A DNA stretch of 29,360 bases, taken from positions 1 through 29,360 of the forward strand of contig JAEZPX010000024.1 of the NCBI GenBank assembly GCA_023413275.1, given 5' to 3'. The position numbers and the translations under genes are program-made. This stretch comes from Bacillota bacterium. Lineage in GTDB: Bacteria; Bacillota; Clostridia; Lachnospirales; Anaerotignaceae. The notes under the pieces are model-generated. The model saw only the letters and a program-made list of their open reading frames with translations. It ran no database searches and had not been told where the DNA came from. Every line of letters starts with the position of its first letter. The first letter of the stretch is position 1. This document shows positions 7,045-15,053 of the stretch, one piece after another.

Positions 7045-7980
7045 CTAAAGAAAAAGCATGAAAAAAATTGGCATTGTGAATATACACAGTATGGTCGTTA
7101 CAAAAATATATTTACTTGCCAAAGCTTCATCCGCGCCAAATTCTGCCGCCAATATGGCACAAAATGCCCCGATGGGGGTTGACAACCCCACTACGATTAC
7201 TCCTAATATTAACTGATCATGTATAAAGGGTTTTAAAATTATGTAAGAAGACAATGGCATGAAAATCAAACGAAAGAAAGAGAGTGGATACGCCCATTTT
7301 TCCATAATCGTTTCCCTAAAATTAAACTTCCCAAGAATGGCGCCAATATAAATCATAGCCAAAGGCGAAAGCATTCCTCCCACCATGCTAACAGTATCTT
7401 TTATGGGCACCGGCAGGCGAATATTTCCCAGAAATAACAAAAGCCCTACCAAGGTGGCCACATTTACAGGAGCCAGCAACAATTTTTTCATTTCCACCTT
7501 ACTTTCCTCTGGATTGTCACCACATTTTTGCAAAACAATCACACCTAAAGTATAGGCCGTTGTGTTAAAAGCAAAACTGGCAAAGGCGCAGTAAAAAACA
7601 CTGTTGCCTCCAAAAATCATAGCAATAACCGGCACTCCCATAAAACCGATATTGGCAAACATACAGCTAAAAATCCAAATACCCTTGGCTTTCTCAGGTA
7701 CCTTTAAAACACGAAAAGATAGCCAGCCCACAATCATTCCCCAAATGTGCATAATCACACAAACTAAAAAAACCGTGGCCCCGCCTCGAAACAACTCAGG
7801 GGTATAGTCAATCTGTAAGGAAGAAATCACAAAGCAAGGAATAATAATGCGGGTTAAAAATCCCGCAAAATCCTCTATAAAGCTATCCCTCATGATTCCT
7901 TTCTTACGGCAGAAATATCCAATTAAGAGCAGAATGAATATAATCATTAATTTATTCAGCACTGTTAAAATTGCTTCCAT
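7045..7980 (-). CDS. AEC-family permease (auxin-efflux-carrier type)
   Basis: About 311 residues with ten or so hydrophobic helices, the size and pattern of the AEC family, whose bacterial members carry malate, malonate or other small carboxylates. Features include IDYTPELFRGG near residue 60 and GLSTPIGAFCAILAAEFG in the penultimate region, typical of the C-terminal half of AEC proteins. An ATG at 7992 is directly joined to AAGGGG, too close for a ribosome site, so I prefer ATG at 7980, about 12 bases downstream of it. It is the last gene of the sugar-acid operon. With a complete TRAP importer already present, it may export an end product or take up a related acid (inference). Confidence 0.8.
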   Translation of the reverse strand: MEAILTVLNKLMIIFILLLIGYFCRKKGIMRDSFIEDFAGFLTRIIIPCFVISSLQIDYTPELFRGGATVFLVCVIMHIWGMIVGWLSFRVLKVPEKAKGIWIFSCMFANIGFMGVPVIAMIFGGNSVFYCAFASFAFNTTAYTLGVIVLQKCGDNPEESKVEMKKLLLAPVNVATLVGLLLFLGNIRLPVPIKDTVSMVGGMLSPLAMIYIGAILGKFNFRETIMEKWAYPLSFFRLIFMPLSSYIILKPFIHDQLILGVIVVGLSTPIGAFCAILAAEFGADEALASKYIFVTTILCIFTMPIFFMLFL

Positions 7981-8025
7981 GCCTTTGACCATCCCCTTAC
8001 AAGTTTTTATGTAAATTTTAACCGA

Positions 8026-8976
8026 TTATTGGTTCACTGTATAGATACATTTTCCCATTTGGAAAATATCCAGAATGTTTTGCGCTGCCATAAGCCCCAT
8101 TTTACTGCTGGCTTCATAGGTTGCCGCACCTGCATGGGGCGTAATTGTGCAGTTGGGAAGCTCTAATAACGAGCTGTTATAGGGGGGTTCTTCCACAGTT
8201 GCATCTAAACCCACCGCTCCTATTTCACCATTTTTTAATGCATAAAATAATGCTTCCTCATCAATAATTCCTCCTCGAGCCGTATTCACAATCACTGCCT
8301 TACTTTTCATTTTCTCAAAGGCAAGCTTATCAAATAAATTTTTTGTATCATTGTTTAACGGTGAATGGATCGTTATAAAATCTGATTTCCTCAATATTGT
8401 TTCAAAATCTACATATTCAGCACCTGTTTCTTCCGCAAATGTTTCATCCACATAGGTGTCATAACAAAGGATATCCATATCAAACCCTTTACATCTTTTT
8501 GCTACACCCTTTCCAATACGGCCAGCTCCAACAACACCTAGGGTTTTCCCAAACATTTCGACCCCAGTAGGCCTTTGCTGGTTTTTCCTCTTTATAGCGT
8601 GATCCATAAAGCTAACATTTCTTGCCGCCGCAAGCATCAATGCCATTGCCATATCTGCCACAGAGTCTCCGTTAGCGCCAGGGGTAATGGTGACAGCAAT
8701 GCCTTTTTCCTTTGCCGCCTGAATATTAACTTTATCATAACCAACCCCATAACGAGAAATCACCTTCAGTTTTGTTCCCAACGATAAAAGTTCTTCGTTA
8801 TATTCCTCCAAACCTGCAATAATTGCATCTGCATCCCTGATTTCAATCTGTAACTGTTCAAGGATAGAGCCATTGTCCCCAACCAGCTTTTTCACCTCAA
8901 AACCATTTTCCTCCAATAATCTTTGTGCTTTATCATCGGCACTGCCGAAGGATCTTGCTGTTACTAATACCTTCAT
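8026..8976 (-). CDS. D-2-hydroxyacid dehydrogenase (phosphoglycerate dehydrogenase-like), copy 1
   Basis: A 316-residue NAD(P)-dependent oxidoreductase of the D-isomer-specific 2-hydroxyacid dehydrogenase family. The Rossmann motif GAGRIG (150-155) is followed by Asp173 at the end of the second strand, which favours NAD. Catalytic Arg234 (NTARGG), Glu263 (EEP) and His281 (TPHAG) are all present. The ATG directly abuts the stop of the 6-phosphogluconate dehydrogenase gene (TAAATG) and its ribosome site GGAGGAA lies inside that gene, so translation is coupled. Serine biosynthesis is unlikely in this setting; reduction of a 2-keto-aldonate such as 2-ketogluconate or oxidation of an aldonate fits better, but the substrate is inferred from context. 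It is a diverged paralogue of the gene at 11086-12036. Confidence 0.85.
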   Translation of the reverse strand: MKVLVTARSFGSADDKAQRLLEENGFEVKKLVGDNGSILEQLQIEIRDADAIIAGLEEYNEELLSLGTKLKVISRYGVGYDKVNIQAAKEKGIAVTITPGANGDSVADMAMALMLAAARNVSFMDHAIKRKNQQRPTGVEMFGKTLGVVGAGRIGKGVAKRCKGFDMDILCYDTYVDETFAEETGAEYVDFETILRKSDFITIHSPLNNDTKNLFDKLAFEKMKSKAVIVNTARGGIIDEEALFYALKNGEIGAVGLDATVEEPPYNSSLLELPNCTITPHAGAATYEASSKMGLMAAQNILDIFQMGKCIYTVNQ

Positions 8977-10365
8977 TTATTCCTCCCCTTCCATCCAAAC
9001 AGTATGAAAACTTCCTTCTTTATCCGTTCTTTCATAGGTATGCGCACCAAAGCAATCCCTCAGCGCTTGCACGATATTCACATTCATTTTTTCCGTACGA
9101 CAGCTATCATAATATGAAATAACAGATAGCAATGTTGGTACAGCAATGCCTGCTTCTATGGCTTTCGCAGATATTTGTCGTAGAGCCTTCTCTCCTTTTT
9201 CTAAATCCCCAAAGCTTTGGGATAGCAAAATATTTTTTTCACTTCCTTTTAGTGCCTTTACAATATCTTTTAAAAGCTCACTACGAATAATGCAGCCCTC
9301 TCTCCAAAGGGAAACTGCCAACGGCAAATCAATTTCCCATCCATACTCCCTAGAAGCTTTATCTATTAAGGCTATGCCTTGGGCATAGCTTATAATCATA
9401 GACAGATATAACGCATATCTTAACTTTTCCTCATACCCATCCAATTGGATGGCACTTGTTGCAGCTTTTAGCACTTGAGCGCCCTCTTTGCGCAGTTGTA
9501 CATCTTGAGAAAAATTTCTAACGAAAACCGCCTCACAAATGGTAGGGGCATATACCCCTCTGGCGATTGCCTCCTCCAAAGTCCAACTGCCTGTACCTTT
9601 TTGCTGTGCCACATCTAAGATTTTTTCAACAAGGGGTGCACCATCATCATCTTTTTTAGCAAGGACTGCTGCTGTAATTTCTATTAAATAAGAGTTCAAT
9701 TCCGTATTTTTCCAGTAGGCAAAAAGCTCTGCAATTTCTTGATGACTTAAGCCGAGTCCCTTTTTCATTACAGAAAAATAATCAGCTATGAGTTGAATCA
9801 TGGCATACTCAATGCCATTATGCACCATTTTCACATAGTGCCCTGCCCCCTCTTTACCTAGATAATTACAGCAATATTCGTCGCCAACTTTTGCCGCCAT
9901 TTTTTGCAGAATGGAACCACAAGAATCCCAAGCTTTTTTGCTGCCACCCACCATCATACTTGGGCCCCTCAATGCGCCTCTCTCACCACCAGAAACTCCT
10001 ACACCTAAATAGTCGATTCTTTTTTCCAAAAGCATATAAAATCTCCTTTGGGTATCTTTAAAATGAGAGTTTCCACCGTCTATTAAAATATCCCCATCCT
10101 CCAGAAGGGGAACTAGTGTATGTATTACCTCATCCACAGCTTTCCCAGCGGTCACCATCATAAAAATAATTCTGGGGCGTTTTAGTGCATTAACCATTTC
10201 TTTCTCCGTTGGGAAAATAGTAAAATCACCTTTTGTTTGAAACCGTTCTCTTTCTTCCAAGCTTTTATCAAAAAGCGCTGTAGAGAATCCCCTTCCAATT
10301 AGATTCTTAGCCAAACTGCTACCCATAACACCAAGGCCGTAAACGGCGATTTCAAAATCCTTCAT
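8977..10365 (-). CDS. gnd: 6-phosphogluconate dehydrogenase, decarboxylating; NAD-type signature
   Basis: A 462-residue cytosolic enzyme converting 6-phosphogluconate to ribulose-5-phosphate and CO2. It shows GLGVMG (10-15), SGG (125-127), catalytic Lys179 and Glu186 in GHYVKMVHNGIEY, and the family signature ILDVAQQKGTGSW (249-261). The E. coli NADP enzyme has Asn33-Arg34-Ser35 after the second strand; here it is Asp33-Lys34-Ser35. Asp at this site typically selects NAD over NADP. The frame extends two codons to a TTG at 10371, but ATG at 10365 has GGAGGG six bases upstream. It follows aldolase and precedes a hydroxyacid dehydrogenase in the aldonate operon and is preceded by a terminator-like hairpin. 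Role inferred: oxidative branch for gluconate-6-phosphate. Confidence 0.93.
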   Translation of the reverse strand: MKDFEIAVYGLGVMGSSLAKNLIGRGFSTALFDKSLEERERFQTKGDFTIFPTEKEMVNALKRPRIIFMMVTAGKAVDEVIHTLVPLLEDGDILIDGGNSHFKDTQRRFYMLLEKRIDYLGVGVSGGERGALRGPSMMVGGSKKAWDSCGSILQKMAAKVGDEYCCNYLGKEGAGHYVKMVHNGIEYAMIQLIADYFSVMKKGLGLSHQEIAELFAYWKNTELNSYLIEITAAVLAKKDDDGAPLVEKILDVAQQKGTGSWTLEEAIARGVYAPTICEAVFVRNFSQDVQLRKEGAQVLKAATSAIQLDGYEEKLRYALYLSMIISYAQGIALIDKASREYGWEIDLPLAVSLWREGCIIRSELLKDIVKALKGSEKNILLSQSFGDLEKGEKALRQISAKAIEAGIAVPTLLSVISYYDSCRTEKMNVNIVQALRDCFGAHTYERTDKEGSFHTVWMEGEE

Positions 10366-10394
10366 AACCAACCCTCCTACATATTCTTTTTATA

Positions 10395-10432
10395 CAAAAA
10401 CAGTCGGCATCGGTTTTTTCACCGCTACCGAC
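10395..10432 (-). terminator. Terminator-like hairpin between aldolase and gnd (possible attenuator)
   Basis: On the minus strand GTCGG and CCGAC pair, enclosing a 3x3 internal loop and a CGGT/ACCG stem with a GAAAAA loop, followed by TGTTTTTG. The gnd ribosome site begins only about 20 bases further on. Its position inside the operon suggests partial termination that lowers gnd and later genes. Confidence 0.55.
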
Positions 10433-10440
10433 CATTCCTA

Positions 10441-11067
10441 TTAAGACTCTTGCACCAATTTCACAGCAGAAGCGGTGATGTTTTGAATTTCATTAAATTT
10501 CTTATCCCGAATTAAATTGTCTTTTACCATCCAACTTCCACCGCAGGCAATTATTTTCGGGTTTGCTAAATATGCCTTAATATTCTTCTCACTAATTCCG
10601 CCTGTTGGCATAAAACGGATATCCCCAAAGGGGCCCGCTAAAGCCTGAATGGTAGGCAATCCGCCATAAGCCTCTGCAGGAAAAAACTTGACTACATGCA
10701 AATCTAAAGCAATCGCGGCCATCACTTCTGTGGGTGTGCAAACACCTGGGAAAACAGGAATATTATTTTCTTTGGCAAAAGTTACGACCTCCAAACTTAG
10801 CCCTGGTGATACAATAAATTTCGCTCCTGCCTCCAGCGCAAGCTTTGCTTGTGCCACATTAATTACAGTGCCTGCACCTACCAGCATTTCAGGAATTTCT
10901 GCCATAGCTTTTATGGCTTCATAAGCAGCTTTTGTACGAAAGGTTACTTCTGCAATGGGCAACCCCCCAGCAATCAGAGCCTCTGCTAAAGGCTTAGCAT
11001 CCGCTGCATCATCAATTTTTACAACAGGTACAATTTTTAATTGCTCAATCCTATGATTGATATCCAT
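10441..11067 (-). CDS. eda: KDPG/KDPGal aldolase, copy 1 (Eda type)
   Basis: A 208-residue class I aldolase that splits 2-keto-3-deoxy-6-phosphogluconate (or its galactonate epimer) to pyruvate and glyceraldehyde-3-phosphate. The general base Glu40 (AEVTFRT) and Schiff-base Lys127 (VVKFFPAE) are present, as are the phosphate-binding PTGGIS and GGSWMV stretches seen in E. coli Eda. The start is ATG at 11067 with GAGGT about eight bases upstream. A second, diverged aldolase lies two genes upstream in the same operon. This copy is the closer one to classical Eda. No 6-phosphogluconate dehydratase is present, so it is probably fed by DgoD and DgoK. Which aldolase serves which epimer cannot be decided from sequence. 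Confidence 0.9.
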   Translation of the reverse strand: MDINHRIEQLKIVPVVKIDDAADAKPLAEALIAGGLPIAEVTFRTKAAYEAIKAMAEIPEMLVGAGTVINVAQAKLALEAGAKFIVSPGLSLEVVTFAKENNIPVFPGVCTPTEVMAAIALDLHVVKFFPAEAYGGLPTIQALAGPFGDIRFMPTGGISEKNIKAYLANPKIIACGGSWMVKDNLIRDKKFNEIQNITASAVKLVQES

Positions 11068-11085
11068 ATCTCGCTACCTCTCTTC

Positions 11086-12036
11086 TTATACAATCTTAAA
11101 GCGTGGTTCTTCACCATTTAGCACCTTAGCCACATTTTCAGCACAAACAACGCTTACAGCACTGATTGCTTCAATGGAATACATACCAATATGTGCTGTT
11201 ACCACAAAATTCTCTAACTCCAAAAGGGGACTATCTTTTTCAATGGGCTCATGCTCTGTAACATCAACGGCACAGCCAGCCAAATGTCCGTTTTTCATGC
11301 ATTTATACAAATCCTGCTCATGTATGATGCCACCTCTGCCAGTATTAATCAAATATGCCTCTTTTTTCATTTTTAAGATACGTTCTTTATCAAATAGATA
11401 CTTAGTACTTTCGGTAAGAGGCACATGGATAGAAATAATATCGCTATTTTCCGTAACGGTTTCCAAATCTGCCAACGTAACAAAATCCTGAAACTCCTCA
11501 GGAACCTCCGTTACATATGGATCAAAAACCAAAACTTTCATGGAGAAGCCCTGTGCCCTTCTGGCAACGTTTTTTGCAATGGCACCAAAGCCGATTAATC
11601 CCAAGGTTTTCTCAAAAACATCTTTTCCGATAAAGGTTTTCCATTCTCCGTTATGTATTCTTTCATTGGTGATGGATACACCCCTAGAAATGTTCAAAAT
11701 ATGAGCAAACGCCAAATCTGCCACAGCATTTGCATTCATAGCCGGCACATTGGTGACACAAATCCCCTGCCTTGCGGCATCCTCTAAATAGATGTTATCC
11801 AGCCCAGCACCATGCTTTGCAATGATTTTCAAGTGACTGCAACGGGCCATATCCTCCGGATAAAATGGGTGGGCACCGATGATCAGCCCGTCGTACTGAG
11901 GAATTACTTCTTTGAACTTCTCCTCATTGAAATCTTCTCCCATCAGGGTATATGTAATGCCTCCACTCTCCAAAACTTCAAAAGGCTTGGGACTGGTTTT
12001 CCCAAAGGACCTGGAGGTGATTAATACTTTTTTCAT
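11086..12036 (-). CDS. D-2-hydroxyacid dehydrogenase, copy 2
   Basis: A 316-residue member of the same family and length as the gene at 8026-8976 but clearly diverged. Catalytic Arg234 (NTGRGG), Glu263 (EHEP) and His282 are present; the usual TPH before the histidine is TAH here. The Rossmann loop reads GFGAIA (149-154), with alanine replacing the third glycine, and Asp172 follows the second strand, suggesting NAD. The ATG lies four bases after the stop of the upstream aldolase, and its GAGGTG ribosome site overlaps that gene's end, so the two are coupled. It probably oxidises or reduces a sugar acid in this pathway; it could also be a glyoxylate/hydroxypyruvate-type reductase. Two copies in one operon suggest two different keto acids. 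Confidence 0.83.
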   Translation of the reverse strand: MKKVLITSRSFGKTSPKPFEVLESGGITYTLMGEDFNEEKFKEVIPQYDGLIIGAHPFYPEDMARCSHLKIIAKHGAGLDNIYLEDAARQGICVTNVPAMNANAVADLAFAHILNISRGVSITNERIHNGEWKTFIGKDVFEKTLGLIGFGAIAKNVARRAQGFSMKVLVFDPYVTEVPEEFQDFVTLADLETVTENSDIISIHVPLTESTKYLFDKERILKMKKEAYLINTGRGGIIHEQDLYKCMKNGHLAGCAVDVTEHEPIEKDSPLLELENFVVTAHIGMYSIEAISAVSVVCAENVAKVLNGEEPRFKIV

Positions 12037-12040
12037 TTTC

Positions 12041-12685
12041 TCACCTCTTCTTCAAGCCATATTCCAATGCCACTTTTTTAATTGCTTCAAAATCTCCTGC
12101 TTCAATCAGCTTTTTGTTTACCAGATTTCCGCCAACACCAACACCAACACAGCCAATATTCAAAAAATCTCTGTAGTTGGATGCATCTATTCCTCCTACA
12201 GCCGTTAATGGAATACCATCAATGGGTCCCATTAACGCCTTAACATAGGGAAGACCTAAGGAAGCCGCAGGAAAGAGCTTTACAATATCTGCACCCCAAT
12301 TGTAGGCAGTGATTACCTCCGTGGGAGTAACTGCACCGGGAATAGAAACCATATCCATTTTTTTTGTTGCTTTAATTACAGCCTCATCTACATTGGGAGA
12401 AATAATATATTCTGCACCTGCCTCTTTTGCCCGCACAACATTTTCCGGTGTCAATACAGTTCCTGCACCGACGGCAACGGAATCACCGAAATATTCCTTA
12501 ATCAAGCGTATAGATTTTAGTGTATCTAAGGACTGTTCTTCACTTTTTAAACTAAACGTTACCTCCACGCAAGTAATCCCGCCAACCTTGAGAGCTTCAA
12601 CAGTTGGAACCATATATTTTGAGGATATTCCCCTTACAATGGCAACCACCTTGCTATCTATAATTCTTTGTAGTGTATCAGACAT
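12041..12685 (-). CDS. KDPG/KDPGal-type aldolase, copy 2
   Basis: A 214-residue class I aldolase with Glu41 (EVTFSLKS), Schiff-base Lys136 (IVKLFPAAS) and the PTEV motif. It differs from the other copy: LFPAASLGLPY replaces FFPAEAYGGLP, and GVGVGGNLV replaces ACGGSWMV at the phosphate end, a pattern common in DgoA and 4-hydroxy-2-oxoglutarate aldolase-type proteins. The frame extends to ATG at 12694, but AAAGGAG is directly joined to that codon; ATG at 12685 lies nine bases beyond and was chosen. It follows the 2-keto-3-deoxygalactonate kinase gene by about 30 bases, so it is the likelier partner for 2-keto-3-deoxy-6-phosphogalactonate (inference). Confidence 0.87.
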   Translation of the reverse strand: MSDTLQRIIDSKVVAIVRGISSKYMVPTVEALKVGGITCVEVTFSLKSEEQSLDTLKSIRLIKEYFGDSVAVGAGTVLTPENVVRAKEAGAEYIISPNVDEAVIKATKKMDMVSIPGAVTPTEVITAYNWGADIVKLFPAASLGLPYVKALMGPIDGIPLTAVGGIDASNYRDFLNIGCVGVGVGGNLVNKKLIEAGDFEAIKKVALEYGLKKR

Positions 12686-12715
12686 AAAATACATCTCCTT
12701 TTTCTCCGCTAGCTG

Positions 12716-13705
12716 CTACAAAAGTTCAGCCAACGCTAAATAGCCATATAATCCAAAGCTTTCTCCCGCCTTGGTGGCAACAATCTCCGCTTCAATTTCA
12801 GGAAGAATGTGTTCCATTAAAATTTTATAAGCCTCTATATAATTCTTACCGCCAATAATTACGGCTCTGTTCACGCCATTCCATTCTCTGTCTACTTTAT
12901 ATTTCAGCATGTCAATGACGCCACCGGAAATAATGCCGCTAAGCAAACAATTTCTGACTTCATTCTCGCAAACGCCAAATACCTTTGTTGCATGTACAAT
13001 ATATAACGCTCTAGCTAAGCCATAGGTTTTGACCATTTGATAGCCTTGTAAAACATATTCTTTTGTTAACACAATATCCTCATCTGTCAATTCTCCACCA
13101 AGAATCGTATCCTTCTTTATGGCGTAGTTCAGCTCACCAGTAAAATTAGAGGCTATATCCATAATGGTTCCATTCTTGACAAAAACCAAATGGGTGTGAG
13201 AACCTGGCGAAACCATCACACAATTCTCATTCATGGGGATAATACCACGGGCAACCATACCCACAACCTCAATCTCTTCCCCTCTAATATTATTCATTTG
13301 GTCAATGTTCTCCATCGTTACTATCTGTCCCAGCTGGGCGGTTTTTACACCTCGAATAAGGTTCAACTCTCTTTTGAAGAACTTTTCTTCATAATGGATA
13401 TATCTTTGTTCCATCAATTTTTTGGCGTCAACGGGTGTGCTGAGATGCTCAACCTCAATAATCCCAAAGGGATTTGTCACCATGCCAGAAAGCCAAATGC
13501 TTTCAATATCTTTATCAAGCAAATTGTTTTTTTTCAAAACCCCATCATAAATCGCCTTTAAGCCACTTAAAAGCACATCATTACTACCCGAAATAGCAGA
13601 ATCCTTTGTACCTACATTGGCAATCATAAAATCAACGGAATGCATGTCTTTCAATAAATATAGTTTGGAGTTTGACGTGCCGGAATCAATGTAAATTTGA
13701 TACAT
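12716..13705 (-). CDS. dgoK: 2-dehydro-3-deoxygalactonokinase
   Basis: A 329-residue sugar-acid kinase of the DgoK family, which phosphorylates 2-keto-3-deoxygalactonate at C6 using ATP. It opens with the phosphate-binding IYIDSGTSNSKLYL (3-16) and has the family's RGEE segment near residue 141 and a PGSHTH segment near residue 167. Length fits the family. The start is ATG at 13705 with AAGGGG eight bases upstream. It lies between the TRAP permease and an aldolase, exactly where the galactonate pathway would need it: substrate from DgoD, product to the aldolase. Just upstream the transcript carries an 11-bp hairpin that could change mRNA levels at this junction. Confidence 0.88.
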   Translation of the reverse strand: MYQIYIDSGTSNSKLYLLKDMHSVDFMIANVGTKDSAISGSNDVLLSGLKAIYDGVLKKNNLLDKDIESIWLSGMVTNPFGIIEVEHLSTPVDAKKLMEQRYIHYEEKFFKRELNLIRGVKTAQLGQIVTMENIDQMNNIRGEEIEVVGMVARGIIPMNENCVMVSPGSHTHLVFVKNGTIMDIASNFTGELNYAIKKDTILGGELTDEDIVLTKEYVLQGYQMVKTYGLARALYIVHATKVFGVCENEVRNCLLSGIISGGVIDMLKYKVDREWNGVNRAVIIGGKNYIEAYKILMEHILPEIEAEIVATKAGESFGLYGYLALAELL

Positions 13706-13726
13706 CTCTCACACCCCTTTTTATTT

Positions 13727-13758
13727 GTATTCCGCAGCCAAAGGGTACTGCGGAATAC
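13727..13758 (-). promoter_or_regulatory. Strong hairpin between dctM and dgoK
   Basis: A perfect 11-bp inverted repeat GTATTCCGCAG / CTGCGGAATAC with a 10-base loop, starting 11 bases after the dctM stop. On the minus strand it is followed by AAATAAAAAAGG, not a T tract, so it is probably not a terminator. It more likely protects or processes the transcript; read-through into dgoK is needed since no other promoter is seen. Confidence 0.55.
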
Positions 13759-13769
13759 GCCACACAAAT

Positions 13770-15053
13770 TTATTTTGTAAAAAGATTTGGCAGAAACATA
13801 GAAATCGGTGCGATATAAGTAATCAAAAGTAGGCAGGCAATCATTACCAATATAAAAGGTACGATGCCCTTGGTGACCGTTTCCAAGGGTGCCGCTCCCA
13901 CACGGGAGGCCACGAACAAGTTGATGCCCAAAGGTGGTGTAATAAAGCCGATGGCCAAGTTAACAACCATAATAATACCAAAGTGAACGGGATTGAGACC
14001 AATGGAGGTAGCCACAGGCAGCAAAATAGGTGCAAGCACCATGATTGCTGGTGTAGTATCCATGAAACAGCCTACAATTAACAGCAGAATATTAATTAAC
14101 ATTAAGATTAAAAAAGCGTTATCTGTTGCATTGATAATTGCATTTGTAATCATGTTTGGAATTTGTTGAATGGTTAGGATTTTTGTAAACGCAGTGGCAC
14201 ATCCTAAAATAACCATGGTGGTTGCCGTGGTGGAGCAAGCATTTCCTACCGTCGCAAACAAATTTTTAAAATCAAGTTCTTTATGTATGAAAACACCACA
14301 AACAAAGGCATACACAGCCGCTACCGCTGCCGCTTCTGTAGGAGTGAAGATTCCCGCATAAATACCCCCCAAAATAATGATCGGGTTGATTAACGCCCAT
14401 TTAGCATCCCAAACCGCTTCTAATTTCTCTTTTGTGGTATAGACTCTTTCATCACCTTTCCAGCCCTGCCTTTTTGCATAAAAATAGCAGTAAAATATTA
14501 ATGAAATACCGATTAACAAGCCTGGCATAAACCCTGCTAAAAACAGATTTGAAATAGAGGTACTGGTGGAAACACCATAAATAACCATGGGAATACTGGG
14601 AGGTATAATGACTCCAATGGATCCCGCACAGGCAATCAAAGCTAATGTAAAACTTTTGCTGTAACCCTTTTCCAACATAGTAGGCACAACCATTGACCCA
14701 ACAGCCGCAACGGTTGCAGGACCAGAGCCGGAGACTGCCGCAAAAAACATACACACAACTACTGTAACAATTGCCAATCCTCCGGTTATTTTCCCAAAGA
14801 ATACATTACACACACTTAATATTCTTTTAGAAACACCACCGGCACCCATTAATTCCCCGGCTAAAATAAACAAAGGAATTGCCATAATGGGGAAGGAATC
14901 GCAACCAGTAAACAATGCCTGAGGCACATAGCCAAGGGACAGACCTTTTGTAAAAGAAATAGCCAAAAGGGATGACAAACCAATAGCAATACCTACAGGT
15001 ACATTTAAAATCAAAAATACGGCAAGTCCGCCGAATAATGCAGCCATTACCAT
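13770..15053 (-). CDS. dctM: TRAP transporter large permease, DctM type
   Basis: A 427-residue, roughly 12-helix membrane protein, the large subunit of a TRAP importer driven by a sodium gradient. Family features include FILAGELMGAGGVSKR (residues ~61-76), SGSGPATVAAVGS near 110 and PPSIPMVIYG near 151-160, and ITPPLGINLFVA near 375. The start ATG at 15053 overlaps the end of the DctQ gene by seven bases (ATGGTAA), so translation is coupled. It works with DctQ and the lipoprotein DctP just upstream. Substrate is most likely an aldonate such as galactonate or gluconate, judging by the kinase, dehydratase and aldolase genes around it. Confidence 0.93.
   Translation of the reverse strand: MVMAALFGGLAVFLILNVPVGIAIGLSSLLAISFTKGLSLGYVPQALFTGCDSFPIMAIPLFILAGELMGAGGVSKRILSVCNVFFGKITGGLAIVTVVVCMFFAAVSGSGPATVAAVGSMVVPTMLEKGYSKSFTLALIACAGSIGVIIPPSIPMVIYGVSTSTSISNLFLAGFMPGLLIGISLIFYCYFYAKRQGWKGDERVYTTKEKLEAVWDAKWALINPIIILGGIYAGIFTPTEAAAVAAVYAFVCGVFIHKELDFKNLFATVGNACSTTATTMVILGCATAFTKILTIQQIPNMITNAIINATDNAFLILMLINILLLIVGCFMDTTPAIMVLAPILLPVATSIGLNPVHFGIIMVVNLAIGFITPPLGINLFVASRVGAAPLETVTKGIVPFILVMIACLLLITYIAPISMFLPNLFTK

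Noticed and set aside
8026..8976. serA (serine biosynthesis) call for the hydroxyacid dehydrogenase
   Set aside because: It lacks a C-terminal ACT domain and sits in a sugar-acid operon with a second diverged copy, so a keto-aldonate role is more likely.
10366..10371. TTG start of gnd two codons upstream
   Set aside because: ATG at 10365 has the better spacing (six bases) to GGAGGG and matches the family's N-terminus.
11057..12743. Long plus-strand open frames opposite the aldolase and dehydrogenase genes (such as 11057-11491 and 12309-12743)
   Set aside because: They lie antisense to genes with complete catalytic motifs, have no family likeness and are frame shadows.
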